A stretch of 64,000 bases of DNA from Saccharothrix violaceirubra (GCF_014203755.1 NZ_JACHJS010000001.1:2480001-2544000), one strand, 5' to 3'; positions 43,094 through 52,162 are shown, counted from the first letter of the stretch. Numbers and translations: made by a program. Notes: a model not told the origin generated them from the letters alone.

Positions 43094-44961
43094 GGTCCCT
43101 CCTTCGGCGTGCGGCGGCCGGACCGGCGCCACTGCCGGCCGAGCTGTTCGTGGTGGTGGACCCGGTCGACGAGGTCGAGCAGCCCCTCCTGGTCCTCGGC
43201 CCGGTCGCCGACCCGGCGGGCGAGGTCGCGGTAGGCGCCCGCGATCCGCCAGTGCAGGACGCCCCGACCGACTCCGCACACCGGGTCGGTCACGATGCGC
43301 AGCGCGGTGACCAGCACCCGCACCGGGTCGCCCGGCGCGGGGTCGGCCGACGCGCCCGGCGGTCGCGGCGCGGTCACCACGGCGTCGAGCAGGGCCAGCC
43401 AGTCGGTGAGGCGGTCGGTGTCCAGCCGGTCGTCGAGCACGGCCACCACGTGGTCGGCGTCGTCGGCCGCGAGGGCGTGGTGCAGCCGGCCGGCCAGGTC
43501 GCCGCGCTGCTCGGCGGACAACCGGAGGCCGCGGTGCACCGCGCGCCGACCGTCCGGGTGGTCGTCGGGACGGCGGGCGAGCCGGCGCAGGAGCAGCAGT
43601 CGCAACAGCGTGGTGTGCGTGTCGGCGGTCCACATCCCGGCGGGCAGCACGTCGTCGAACCGGTCCACCAGCGGCATGGCCTCGGCGTGGTCGCGGGCGG
43701 CCGAGCACGTGACCAGCACGTCGAGTGCCGCGTCGTCGACGTCGCCGAGCAGCAGCGCGCCCAGCCGCTCCTCGACGCCGGAGCGCAGGAGCTTTTCGGG
43801 GTCGACGACCGTGGTGCCCTCGGCCGCGACCGCGTCGAGCACCAGGTGCGTGCCGCCGGGGTGGCCGCCGGTGAGCTGGTGCAGCACGGACGCCAGGGTG
43901 CGGTGGCCCTGGCCGTCGATGCCCAGCCCGCGCACGGTCTCGTACACCTCGTCCGGCGACAGCGGCGGCAGCACACGGCGCAGCCACACCACCCGCCGGT
44001 CCTCGGGCAGCGGGGTGTCGTGCGCGGTCAGGGTGTGGACGGTCGCGCGTTCCACCTTCGACAGTGCCGAGAGCAGCCCGCCCCGGCTGGCGGCCACGAC
44101 CGCGAGCGGCGTGTCCGGCACGACGCCGCGTGCGACCTGCCGCCGGCGGGCGGCGTGCAGCGCGTCGACCAGCGCCCGGCCGAGCCCGGTGTCCGCGCCG
44201 TCGAGCAGCAGCAGGCAGTTCATCGTCCATTCGGAGCTGTGGCGCCCGGTGCGGAAGTCGTCGCGCAGGTCGGCGACGAACGCGTCCACGAGCAGGTCCT
44301 CGGCGTCGCGCCGGTCGGCGCGGTTGAGTTCGACCAGGACCTCGACGGGGTCGCGGTCGAGGCCGCGGTCCTGGTCGCCGTACCACGTGACGTGCCGGCC
44401 CAGCGCGGTGCCGCGGGTCGCGGTCCACGTGCTGAGCCGGTCGACGACGAACCCGACGGCGCCGGTCACCACGCCCGCGCCCGGCGCGCCGCCGGGCACG
44501 AACGCGAGCGCGTCCTGGGCGACCTCGCCGAGCGCCTGCTTCAGGGTGGTCAGGCCGCGCCGCTCCTTGAGCATCTCGGTGACCTGGCGGGCCGCCGCGC
44601 GCGGGTCGACGCCGTCGAGCGCCAGGGCGCGGGCGAGCATGCCGACGACCAGGCGGTCGAAGCGCAGGGACCCGTAGAGGCGGCACTGGCGGGACAGTCC
44701 GAACGCGATCGCGGCCAGCACGCGCGGCAGCGGCTCGTCGTCCAGTTCGGCCTCGAGCGCGGCCAGGTCCAGCCGCACGGACGGCACGGTGCCCAGGGAG
44801 CGCTCGTCGAGGTCGCGCAGCAGGTCGGTCTTGCCCGCCGCCGCGGCACCCTCGTAGACGAGCACCGGCGGCCACGTCGGGCTGCCGGGATCGCGGTCGA
44901 GCAGGCGACCGACCAGGCGTACCTCGGCCATGCGGCCGGCGAACGAACGTGTCACGCCCAC
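43090..44961 (-). CDS. P-loop NTPase (STAND/AAA-like)
   Basis: A 623-residue protein beginning VGVTRSFAGR. Walker A is EGAAAAGKTDLL (Gly38 to Thr45) and a Walker B-like strand is NCLLLLDGADTG. The C-terminal half is helical and Leu/Arg-rich without a recognised DNA-binding domain. The layout (NTPase, then winged-helix-like and helical regions) is that of signal-transducing STAND/AAA ATPases. Its stop overlaps the start of a membrane-anchored ligand-binding protein, so the two probably act together as a sensor. GTG 44961 follows GAGGGG. Confidence 0.75.
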   Translation of the reverse strand: MGVTRSFAGRMAEVRLVGRLLDRDPGSPTWPPVLVYEGAAAAGKTDLLRDLDERSLGTVPSVRLDLAALEAELDDEPLPRVLAAIAFGLSRQCRLYGSLRFDRLVVGMLARALALDGVDPRAAARQVTEMLKERRGLTTLKQALGEVAQDALAFVPGGAPGAGVVTGAVGFVVDRLSTWTATRGTALGRHVTWYGDQDRGLDRDPVEVLVELNRADRRDAEDLLVDAFVADLRDDFRTGRHSSEWTMNCLLLLDGADTGLGRALVDALHAARRRQVARGVVPDTPLAVVAASRGGLLSALSKVERATVHTLTAHDTPLPEDRRVVWLRRVLPPLSPDEVYETVRGLGIDGQGHRTLASVLHQLTGGHPGGTHLVLDAVAAEGTTVVDPEKLLRSGVEERLGALLLGDVDDAALDVLVTCSAARDHAEAMPLVDRFDDVLPAGMWTADTHTTLLRLLLLRRLARRPDDHPDGRRAVHRGLRLSAEQRGDLAGRLHHALAADDADHVVAVLDDRLDTDRLTDWLALLDAVVTAPRPPGASADPAPGDPVRVLVTALRIVTDPVCGVGRGVLHWRIAGAYRDLARRVGDRAEDQEGLLDLVDRVHHHEQLGRQWRRSGRRTPKEGP

Positions 44962-45175
44962 CCCTCACGACCGGCCTACGATTCCCCCCGCATGGTGTTC
45001 GCCCGCCGGTCGGCCGACGTTACCGTTGTCGGGGTGGGCCTTTTCCGCATTGATGCGGTCAGGAATATTCCTATGTCGGTTTCGATTGGAATAATGGTCC
45101 AAACCGGGTCGGTGGCACTGCTAATTTCGGCAGGGAGTCGCCCGCCCCGGGTGACGGGGAAGACGAGGGGAATCG

Positions 45176-45802
45176 GTGATCAATCGTCCGCGGTGCGGCC
45201 GTCCGACGCGATCGGGCGCACCCTGCGAACTCGTGGTTCGTCGGTCGGTGGCCCTGGACGCGTACGCGCCCGCGTGCCGCAAGCACATGACAGCCGCCGA
45301 GCGCGAGGAGGACGACACCAACCCGCTCTGGTCGGACGAGGGGCAGGTGCGGTGGCTGCTCGCGCGCCGGCCCGAGGGCGGCGAGCTGCTGACCACGGCC
45401 GCGATCGCGGAACAGCTCAAACTCCAGCCCGGCACGGTGTCGCGGGCGCTGGAGCGGCTGCGCGCGCGGGGCGCGGTCGTCGCGGGCAGCGAGGGCGAGC
45501 GCGACGCGTGGGCCGATCCGGTGCTGTTCGAGCGGTGGCGGGAGCGGGTGCACCGGGAGGACGCCAGGGTGCGGGCCGAGCTGGAGGTCGTGCGGGCCAG
45601 GGTCGAGAAGCGCAACGACGCGCTCGGCTCGATCGCCTCGCGGTTGCGCGAAGTGGTCGCCGGACGCGATGTCGGCGTTTCGCTGGTCGGCGGGACCCCG
45701 CAATTGTCGGAGGTGCCGGCGGAACACGCGCTGGTCCTCTCGGTGGACGACCCGGAGGTCGCCGAGTGGCTGGTGGACCGCCTCGCCGGCAAGCCGGAAT
45801 AA
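45176..45802 (+). CDS. Winged-helix protein with Cys/His zinc-type N-terminus
   Basis: A 208-residue protein. The N-terminus CGRPTRSGAPC...ACRKHM is a short Cys/His cluster of the type found in small actinobacterial proteins and likely binds zinc. Next comes a winged-helix (LLTTAAIAEQLKLQPGTVSRALERLRARG, about 75-105), then a charged coiled-coil-like helix and a small C-terminal domain. A regulator is the best guess. Starts at GTG 45176. The region upstream (44962-45175) is AT-richer and holds the palindrome AGGAATATTCCT at 45061-45072. Confidence 0.72.
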   Translation: MINRPRCGRPTRSGAPCELVVRRSVALDAYAPACRKHMTAAEREEDDTNPLWSDEGQVRWLLARRPEGGELLTTAAIAEQLKLQPGTVSRALERLRARGAVVAGSEGERDAWADPVLFERWRERVHREDARVRAELEVVRARVEKRNDALGSIASRLREVVAGRDVGVSLVGGTPQLSEVPAEHALVLSVDDPEVAEWLVDRLAGKPE

Positions 45803-45858
45803 ATAACTCCCGGTATTCGGCGAACCGAGCGTCGGTCACATTTGGTGGCGACACTTTG

Positions 45859-45871
45859 GTCCACTGTGGAC
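45859..45871. repeat. GTCCACTGTGGAC palindrome, copy 1
   Basis: Perfect interrupted palindrome GTCCAC-T-GTGGAC, intergenic, about 57 bp behind the winged-helix gene. The same element recurs at 49992 and, with A in the centre, at 50847. Confidence 0.65.
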
Positions 45872-46011
45872 GAATACTTTGAGGGGGGAGAACTTCGTCC
45901 GGGATTCACCTGAATGAGAGCTAGGACGTGTCACTCTGCCTGGGGTGGTCGGCACATGACCACTCTGCGTGGCGGCCCTGCCATGCCACCCCGGGGAGAG
46001 GACTCTCGATC

Positions 46012-47181
46012 GTGCGAAATCGACGCTGGACACACGCGGCGGCCCTGGTCGCCGCCGTGCTCGCCGTCGCGGCGGCCCTGCTCGCCCCGACCGCGAACGG
46101 TGCCGCGCCGCTGACCGTGGCGCAGGCGGTCGCCGCGCAGAACGGTGCGTCGGCGACCGTGCGCGGCTACGTCGTCGGGCAGCCGACCGCGACCACCACG
46201 GTGATCCGCTCCGGCTTCCCGAACGATTACGCGCTGGCGCTGGCCGACACGCCGACCCAGACCGACACCACGCGCATGCTCTACGTGCAGATCACGTCGT
46301 CGTTCCGCGCGGCGTGGGGGCTGAAGACCAACCCGGGCCTGCTCGGCGCGCGGCTCGACGTGACCGGTCCGCTCGGCGCGTACTTCTCGCACCCCGGCCT
46401 GACCTCGCCCACGGCGTTCGCCCGTGTCGGCGGCACGACCACGACCCCGCCGACCACCCCGCCGACGACCACGACCGGCGGTGGCGGCGGTTACGACGAC
46501 ACCTACTACCGCACCGCGCTCGGCAAGAGCGGCCCCGCCTTGAAGAGCGCGCTCAACGTGATCATCCGCACCAACACGAAGATCTCCTACGACGCGGTGT
46601 GGAACGCGCTCAAGGTCACCGACCAGGACCCGGGCAACCCCGCCAACGTCATCCTGCTCTACAGCGGCCGTTCGCAGAGCAAGTCCACCAACGGCGGCGG
46701 CGTGAACGACTGGAACCGCGAGCACGTCTGGGCCAAGTCCCACGGCGACTTCGGCACCGCCACCGGTCCCGGCACCGACCTGCACCACCTGCGTCCCGAG
46801 GACGTCTCGGTCAACTCCGAGCGGGGCAACAAGGACTTCGACAACGGCGGTTCGGCGGTGGCCGAGGCGCCGGGCAACCGCACCGATGCGGACTCGTGGG
46901 AACCGCGCGACGCGGCGAAGGGCGACGTCGCCCGGATGATCTTCTACATGGCCGTGCGGTACGAGGGCAACGACGGCTACGTGGACCTGGAACTCAACGA
47001 CAGCGTCTCCAACGGCAGCGCACCGTACCTGGGTCGCCGTTCGGTGCTGCTCCAGTGGAACCTCCAGGACCCGCCGGACGCGTTCGAGCGCGATCGCAAC
47101 CAGAAGATCTACGACCAGTTCCAGCACAACCGCAACCCGTTCGTCGACCACCCGGAGTGGGCGACGTCGATCTGGGGCTGA
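46012..47181 (+). CDS. Secreted endonuclease I-family nuclease with OB-fold domain
   Basis: A 389-residue exported protein. After the signal peptide (WTHAAALVAAVLAVAAALLAP) comes an OB-fold-like domain (LTVAQAVAAQNGASATVRGY to about residue 135), a Thr/Pro linker (TTTTPPTTPPTTTT) and the His-Me finger endonuclease I domain with NREHVWAKSHG and DLHHLRPED and the conserved Asn/Arg of SVNSERGNKDF. It cleaves DNA, probably outside the cell. GTG 46012 lies behind GGGGAGAGG; an earlier GTG at 45928 would add 28 residues without signal character. Confidence 0.88.
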   Translation: MRNRRWTHAAALVAAVLAVAAALLAPTANGAAPLTVAQAVAAQNGASATVRGYVVGQPTATTTVIRSGFPNDYALALADTPTQTDTTRMLYVQITSSFRAAWGLKTNPGLLGARLDVTGPLGAYFSHPGLTSPTAFARVGGTTTTPPTTPPTTTTGGGGGYDDTYYRTALGKSGPALKSALNVIIRTNTKISYDAVWNALKVTDQDPGNPANVILLYSGRSQSKSTNGGGVNDWNREHVWAKSHGDFGTATGPGTDLHHLRPEDVSVNSERGNKDFDNGGSAVAEAPGNRTDADSWEPRDAAKGDVARMIFYMAVRYEGNDGYVDLELNDSVSNGSAPYLGRRSVLLQWNLQDPPDAFERDRNQKIYDQFQHNRNPFVDHPEWATSIWG

Positions 47182-47191
47182 CACCGGGCCG

Positions 47192-47224
47192 CCGGACGGC
47201 ACCGGGATTCCCGGTGCCGTCCGG
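47192..47224. terminator. Long bidirectional hairpin terminator
   Basis: CCGGACGGCACCGGGA pairs perfectly with TCCCGGTGCCGTCCGG (16 bp counted to the centre), between convergent nuclease and lipoprotein genes. Confidence 0.85.
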
Positions 47225-47230
47225 GACCGG

Positions 47231-47713
47231 CTACTTCGGGTCCTCGTCGCGCAGCGCCTTCTCGACGTCGGCGATCGCGGCGACGAACGCGACCATCGAG
47301 TCGCGGCACACCTTGAGGTCCGGGGTGGCCTTCACGTCGCCGCAGCCTTCCCGGTCCCAGCGGTCGTAGGGCGCGTTCGACGAGTCGATCGCGGCCATCG
47401 TCAGCGGGTACTCGCCCGGCGGTCGTTCGACGAGGTCGGTGAGCAGGTCGCGCTTGAGCCCGAGGATCACCAGCGCGAACTCCAAGCAGGCCAACGAGTG
47501 CCCGTCCGCCGGCGGGCACTCCTCGTCGACGCCGTCGCGGATCTTGGCGAACGTCCCCGAGTAGCGCGGGTACAGCGCGTCGCCTCTCGGCGCGGCCGAC
47601 GAGGTCCCGGCCGCCGCGGACGATGCCGAGGTGGGGGCGTCGGACGTGGTCGCGGTCGTGCCGCAGCCCGCGAGGACCGATAAGACGAGCAGCACCGCAG
47701 CGGCGCGGGACAT
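47231..47713 (-). CDS. Lipoprotein, Cys-containing, function unknown
   Basis: A 160-residue lipoprotein: signal peptide with lipobox LAGC near residue 17, an Ala/Ser/Thr-rich linker and a helical domain with several Cys (EECPPADGHSLACLEF; REGCGDVKAT; KVCRDSM) that may form disulphides. Part of a broad group of small actinobacterial lipoproteins of unknown role. Start ATG 47713. Convergent with the nuclease gene. Confidence 0.75.
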   Translation of the reverse strand: MSRAAAVLLVLSVLAGCGTTATTSDAPTSASSAAAGTSSAAPRGDALYPRYSGTFAKIRDGVDEECPPADGHSLACLEFALVILGLKRDLLTDLVERPPGEYPLTMAAIDSSNAPYDRWDREGCGDVKATPDLKVCRDSMVAFVAAIADVEKALRDEDPK

Positions 47714-47800
47714 CGGATCTCCTTCTCTGCCGGGGAAACCCGGACCGTAGCGGACCCGCCGTCGGCGCCGGGCGGCTTCGCCGACGCGATCACCCGTTCG

Positions 47801-48235
47801 TCACGCCGGGTGCGCGGCGATCAGCAGTACCGCGTCGAGCACCCGGAACCAGTCCGCCTCGGAGGGCTCGTCGAGCACGTGCCCGAGCCGGCGGCACGCG
47901 CCGAGCAGGTGCGTCGCCACGGCCGTGACGTCCTGGCCGCGGTGTTCCGCCAACGCCGCGACGGCCGACTTGAACCGCCGGCTCCGCCCCAGTTTCGCCA
48001 GATCCGGCGGCAACGGTCCCTCCTCGCCCGCCACGCCGTCGAAGCCGATCACGAGGTCACGCCCGAGCGCGGTGGCCAGCCTGGACAACGCGCTCATCGT
48101 CGGGTTTCCCCGGCCGTTCTCCAAGTTCGCGATGTAGGGCACGGACAGCCCGGCGTCGGCCGCGACCGACGCGACCGTGCGACCGGCGGCCAGCCTCAGG
48201 GCGCGCAGCTGTGACCCGATGGCCTCGTGCGGCAC
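47801..48235 (-). CDS. XRE-family regulator
   Basis: A 144-residue protein with an N-terminal XRE helix-turn-helix (LRALRLAAGRTVASVAADAGL...VPYIANLENGRGNPTM) and a C-terminal helical region. It faces the MFS exporter gene with only 74 bp between starts, so it probably represses that promoter and its own. Confidence 0.87.
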   Translation of the reverse strand: MPHEAIGSQLRALRLAAGRTVASVAADAGLSVPYIANLENGRGNPTMSALSRLATALGRDLVIGFDGVAGEEGPLPPDLAKLGRSRRFKSAVAALAEHRGQDVTAVATHLLGACRRLGHVLDEPSEADWFRVLDAVLLIAAHPA

Positions 48236-48249
48236 GATCGGCTCCTATC

Positions 48250-48279
48250 TTGACAGAACACTCGAACTCTCGGTCTTAT
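48250..48279 (+). promoter_or_regulatory. Probable promoter of the MFS gene
   Basis: TTGACA at 48250-48255 and TCTTAT at 48274-48279 with an 18-bp spacer, about 30 bp before the MFS start. It lies in the divergent XRE/MFS gap, where the regulator should bind. Confidence 0.6.
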
Positions 48280-48309
48280 TCTCACAAGAGTACCGCCGAG
48301 GGGGTGGCG

Positions 48310-49485
48310 ATGGGGAGAGCTTTACGGGTCCGCGATTTCCGCTTGCTGTGGGGTGCCCGGACGATCAGCGCGCTGGGGTCGTGGCTGCTGGTGGTCGCGG
48401 TGCCGGCGCACGTCCTCGCGCTGACCGGCTCGATCACCGCGACCGGGTTCGTGCTGGTCGCGGAGTACCTGCCCGCGTTGGTCCTCGGGCCGATCGCGGG
48501 TGTGCTGGTCGACCGGTGGGACCGGCGGTCGGTCATGGTCGCCGCCGACGCGTTCCGCGCCGCCGCGGTCGGCGCGCTGGTCTTCGCCGACGACGCCCTG
48601 TGGGTCGTCTACGCGGCACTGCTCGCCGAGAGCGTCGGCACGGTCCTGTTCCGCCCGGCCACGCAGGCCCACCTGCCCGCCGTCGTCGGCACCGGTCCGG
48701 CGCTCGCCGACGCCAACGCGCTGACCGCGTTCACCGACGGCACGGTCCGCCTGGTCGCGCCGCCGCTGGGCGCCGTGGTCCTCGCCGCCGCCGGCTTCTC
48801 CACGCTCGTGCTGATCGACGTGGCGACCTACGCGGTGTCGGCGGCCCTGGTCGTGCTGACGGCGAAAGGTGTTCCGGGACAACGTTTTCGTAAGGTGTCC
48901 GACGTGGTCGTGGACCTTGTCGAGGGGGTGAAGGCGTTGCGCCGCAGCGACACCGCACGCGTCCTCCTGCGGGTGTCCACGCTCTTCCTCGCGGCGAACG
49001 CGGCGCTCAGCGCGGTGCTCGTGCCCTACGGGGTGCGCGAGTTCGGCGACGGTACCCACGTCGGGTACCTGGTCTCGGCGTTGGGCGCGGGTTTCCTCGT
49101 CGGCGCGTGGCTGGTGCGGTTCGCGGACGGGCGGCTCGGGTGGCGGTGGCAGCTCGGCATCGCGCACGGCGCGACCGCAGCGGGGTTCGTCGTCCTGTTC
49201 GCCGGGCCGGCGTTCGAGGTCGCGCTCGGCGCGGCGGCACTGGTCGGCACGGCCGGGTCGGCGGCGCTGATCGTGCCCCAGACCACGCTCCAGCGCGCGG
49301 TGCCCGGTGCCCTGCTTGGCCGCATCGGTGCGGTTTTCGTCACCGCCGAGGCCGCCGCGACACTGCTCGGCGCGCTCGCCGGTCCGGTGGTCGTGGCGCA
49401 CCGGTCGGCCTGGACGCTTGCCGTGGCAACGGGAATCGTGATCCTTTCGGGGGTTGTCACCGGCTTGGTGGAGCGGTCGCGGTGA
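48310..49485 (+). CDS. MFS transporter
   Basis: A 391-residue membrane protein with 10-12 helices. The loop motif GVLVDRWDRRSVMV (MFS motif A type) and the start RDFRLLWGARTISALGSWL are typical of multidrug-type MFS exporters. ATG 48310 follows GAGGGGG. A divergent XRE regulator suggests induction by its substrate, which is unknown. Confidence 0.87.
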   Translation: MGRALRVRDFRLLWGARTISALGSWLLVVAVPAHVLALTGSITATGFVLVAEYLPALVLGPIAGVLVDRWDRRSVMVAADAFRAAAVGALVFADDALWVVYAALLAESVGTVLFRPATQAHLPAVVGTGPALADANALTAFTDGTVRLVAPPLGAVVLAAAGFSTLVLIDVATYAVSAALVVLTAKGVPGQRFRKVSDVVVDLVEGVKALRRSDTARVLLRVSTLFLAANAALSAVLVPYGVREFGDGTHVGYLVSALGAGFLVGAWLVRFADGRLGWRWQLGIAHGATAAGFVVLFAGPAFEVALGAAALVGTAGSAALIVPQTTLQRAVPGALLGRIGAVFVTAEAAATLLGALAGPVVVAHRSAWTLAVATGIVILSGVVTGLVERSR

Positions 49486-49601
49486 GCCCGGTACGTGCCG
49501 TGTGACCAGGCACGGGCGGTCGTGGAACGCGGTTGGGCCGGGTGGGTGCACGTGCGGTCGCACGTGAGCGCGATGTGATCGCCGGTCCTAGACTGCGGGG
49601 C

Positions 49602-49991
49602 GTGAGCCGCAAGCCGCCGGTAGTGGTGCCCTCGCAGACCCGCAACGGGTCCGCGACGGCGGGGAGCACGCGTCCGGCTCCCGAAGTCCTCGAAGTCCTC
49701 TGCTCCGCCGTCGACGGCGCGCTGGCCATGCTCGGCGCCGACGCGCCGCCCGGCCCGGTGCTCGAGTCGATGCTGACCGCGTTCACCGAGCGCGTGGCGC
49801 CGGTCCGCGAGCGGATCGCGGACTCGCCGGACGGCTCGCTGCGCATCGTCCAGTGCTACCTGGGCAACGCGTTCGCGCACGCGGTCGAGGGCGACGTGGC
49901 GGCCACCCGATCCGCCCTGATCGCGGCGCGGGTCGCGCTCGCGCGGTTCTTCGACGACGAGCCGGACACCGAACGCCGCTGGTTCGGCTAG
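49602..49991 (+). CDS. Conserved-looking hypothetical protein, 129 residues
   Basis: Starts at GTG 49602 (VSRKPPVVVPSQTRNG). The N-terminal 30 residues are basic and disordered; the rest is helical (VLEVLCSAVDGALAMLG; VQCYLGNAFAHAVEGDVAATRSALIAARVALARFF) with no transmembrane segment or catalytic motif. Codon use is typical of the genome, which supports coding. No family recognised. A GTCCACTGTGGAC palindrome follows the stop directly. Confidence 0.6.
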   Translation: MSRKPPVVVPSQTRNGSATAGSTRPAPEVLEVLCSAVDGALAMLGADAPPGPVLESMLTAFTERVAPVRERIADSPDGSLRIVQCYLGNAFAHAVEGDVAATRSALIAARVALARFFDDEPDTERRWFG

Positions 49992-50004
49992 GTCCACTGT
50001 GGAC
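49992..50004. repeat. GTCCACTGTGGAC palindrome, copy 2
   Basis: Identical to the copy at 45859; begins the base after the stop codon of the 129-residue protein gene. May act as a small terminator. Confidence 0.65.
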
Positions 50005-50120
50005 GGTTCGGGGTGCTTCGGCATCCCTTCGGTCCGCCCTGTGGTGACCCGATCACGGGATGTGTGCGCGGTTTGAGATGATCCCCCGGATCGACGTGGT
50101 GGGGCAGACTGGGGGCACAC

Positions 50121-50846
50121 GTGCGGTTCGAGGACAGGGTCGTGCTGGTCACGGGTGCCGGATCGGGCATCGGGCGCGCGGTCGCCGTGGGGTTCGGTGC
50201 CGAGGGCGCGCACGTCGTGCTGGCCGGTCGGGACGTGGAACGGCTCGCCGAGGTGGCCGACGCCGTCGGGGAGGCCGGCGGCACCGCGTTGCCCGTGCCG
50301 ACCGACGTGTCCGACTCGCATTCGGTCGACGCGCTCTTCCGCGAGGTCGACGCCGAGTACGGCATCCTGCACTCGGCGGCCAACTGCGCGGGCGTGTGGG
50401 AGACCGGCTGCGCGGCCGACATGTCCGACATCGTGTGGGACCGGGTGATCGGCACCAACTTGACCGGGTTGTGGCGCTGCCTGCGCGGCGAGGTCCGGCT
50501 GATGGTCGAGGGCGGCGCGATCGTCAACGTCGCGTCGGTCGTCGGCCGGCACCACTCGGTGCCCGGCGCGGCGGCGTACGCCGCGTCGAAGGCCGGTGTC
50601 GAGGCGCTCTCGCGTACCGCCGCCCGCGAGTACATCGGCCGGGGTATCCGCATCAACACGGTCAGCCCCGGCCGGATCGACACGCTGCACCTGGCCGGCG
50701 CCGACCACGGCTTCGGCTCGTGCCCGCCGATCGGTCGGGTCGGCGGGTTGGCCGAGGCGGCGAACGCCGTCCTGTTCGCGTGCTCCGACGAGTCGTCGTA
50801 CTTCGTCGGGCACGACTTCGTGCTGGACGGCGGCGTGACCGCCTGA
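50121..50846 (+). CDS. Classical short-chain dehydrogenase/reductase
   Basis: A 241-residue SDR: cofactor motif TGAGSGIG, NNAG-like segment read here as ANCAGVW, catalytic Ser in NVASVVG, YAASK (YxxxK) and a C-terminal DGGVTA typical of the FabG branch. The DV motif (PTDVSD) near residue 65 is usual. Substrate unknown. It is convergent with the P450 gene, separated by a palindrome that overlaps both stop regions. Confidence 0.9.
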   Translation: MRFEDRVVLVTGAGSGIGRAVAVGFGAEGAHVVLAGRDVERLAEVADAVGEAGGTALPVPTDVSDSHSVDALFREVDAEYGILHSAANCAGVWETGCAADMSDIVWDRVIGTNLTGLWRCLRGEVRLMVEGGAIVNVASVVGRHHSVPGAAAYAASKAGVEALSRTAAREYIGRGIRINTVSPGRIDTLHLAGADHGFGSCPPIGRVGGLAEAANAVLFACSDESSYFVGHDFVLDGGVTA

Positions 50847-50859
50847 GTCCACAGTGGAC
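50847..50859. repeat. GTCCACAGTGGAC palindrome, copy 3
   Basis: Central A instead of T, otherwise the same element; with flanking bases it extends to AGTCCACAGTGGACT. It fills the gap between the SDR stop and the P450 stop, so it probably terminates both transcripts. Confidence 0.7.
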
Positions 50860-52146
50860 TTAGACCCGGGTGAACGAGGCCCGGAAGCCCTGTGGCACCA
50901 GGAGGTTGTGGAACTCGGGTGCGCAGGCCGCGGCGTCCGGGGCGGCTACCCGGTAGTTCCGGGTCAGCCAGAACGCGCCCAGGGTCAGCTGGATCATGCC
51001 GAGCTGCGTGCCGACGCACACCCGGGGTCCGGCACCGAACGGCAGGTACGCGTGCTTGCGCGGGGTCTCGCCGCGCAGCCAGCGGTCCGGGTCGGCCCGG
51101 TCCGGGTCCGGCCACCACCGGGGATCGCGGTGCAGCAGGAACGGGCTGAACATGGCCGCGTCCCGGGTGCTCAACCGCCAGTCGCCCAGCGTGGTCGGCC
51201 GGACCGCCGTGCGACCCATGAGCCACGTCGGCGGCCACAGCCGCAACACTTCGCGGATCACCGCCTCGGTCTGGGGCAGCGCCGACAGCGGCGGTTCGTC
51301 GTCACCGTCCCAGGCGGACGATTCGGCGGCCACCCGGTCCCACAGGTCGGGGTGGGTGACCAGGGTGTGGATCGTCCAGGTCATCGACGCGGCCGGTACG
51401 CCGTACGCGGCCAGCAGGATGCCCCGGATCAGCCGCTGCACCTGGAGTTCCCTCATCTCCGGTTCGCGGGCGGCGAGCAGCACGTCGAGCAGGTCACGCG
51501 GCTGGTCCGGCGGGTGTGGGGTCCGTCGGCGGTGGATCCGCGTGGTGATGGCGTCGAGCGTGGCGTCGCGCGCCCGGCGGAACCGCCGGATGGCGCGGGA
51601 GGGGAACCACTCCGGGAAGAGCTGCGAACTGCCGGACAGCGGTTCGATCGCGGCGGTGTTCTCGGCCACGACCTCCGCGATGCCGTCGGCGTCCGGGCCA
51701 AGGCAGAAGTCCGCCGCGGCCCGGCCGGAGTACGTCTCCATCAGGGGCATGACGTCGACCGCGCGTCCCCCGGTGTCGTCCAACGTCCTCTCGAACAACG
51801 CGCGCAGCCGGGCCGTGTGCGCGATCACGGTGGCCCGGTTCAGGCCACGCCACCCGGCACGTCTCGCGGTCATCCACGCCCGCGCGGTCTCCGCGTCCGT
51901 GCGGGCCTCGAACCTGGTGGCGACGGCGGAACTCGCGCTGGAGAAGTCGTCGTTCGTCCGGATCAGCAGTTCGTGTACGAGGTCCGGGTCGCGGACCACG
52001 ATCGTGCGCTCGTCGAAGGAGAACACGTCGCCGTACCGCTCGTGCCCTGCGCGCAGGAAGCCCATGCGGTCGCGGTCGTAGTCGAGGGTGTTGCCGACGA
52101 GCCACCGGCCCTTCGGTCCCGGTGGGCGGACTTCCGTGCTGGTCAA
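50860..52146 (-). CDS. Cytochrome P450, candidate peptide-modifying enzyme
   Basis: A 428-residue P450. It has the ExxR motif (EVLRLWPP), the haem-binding loop FGAGPRVCVGTQL with Cys377, and an I-helix AAYGVPAASMTW in which the usual Asp/Glu-Thr pair is replaced by Ala-Ser. The N-terminus PPGPKGRWLVGNTLDY resembles membrane-type class II P450 starts, but no anchor helix is present. The start is TTG 52146, behind GGGGGAGG. A 28-codon peptide gene with an aromatic C-terminus lies 190 bp upstream on the same strand, so it may cross-link that peptide. Confidence 0.9.
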   Translation of the reverse strand: MTSTEVRPPGPKGRWLVGNTLDYDRDRMGFLRAGHERYGDVFSFDERTIVVRDPDLVHELLIRTNDDFSSASSAVATRFEARTDAETARAWMTARRAGWRGLNRATVIAHTARLRALFERTLDDTGGRAVDVMPLMETYSGRAAADFCLGPDADGIAEVVAENTAAIEPLSGSSQLFPEWFPSRAIRRFRRARDATLDAITTRIHRRRTPHPPDQPRDLLDVLLAAREPEMRELQVQRLIRGILLAAYGVPAASMTWTIHTLVTHPDLWDRVAAESSAWDGDDEPPLSALPQTEAVIREVLRLWPPTWLMGRTAVRPTTLGDWRLSTRDAAMFSPFLLHRDPRWWPDPDRADPDRWLRGETPRKHAYLPFGAGPRVCVGTQLGMIQLTLGAFWLTRNYRVAAPDAAACAPEFHNLLVPQGFRASFTRV

Positions 52147-52162
52147 GAGTTCCTCCCCCAGA

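Noticed and set aside
41528..44968. 1146-codon frame read as one large protein
   Set aside because: The upstream part is the shadow frame of the NTPase gene; a GTGA overlap at 43090-43093 marks the real start.
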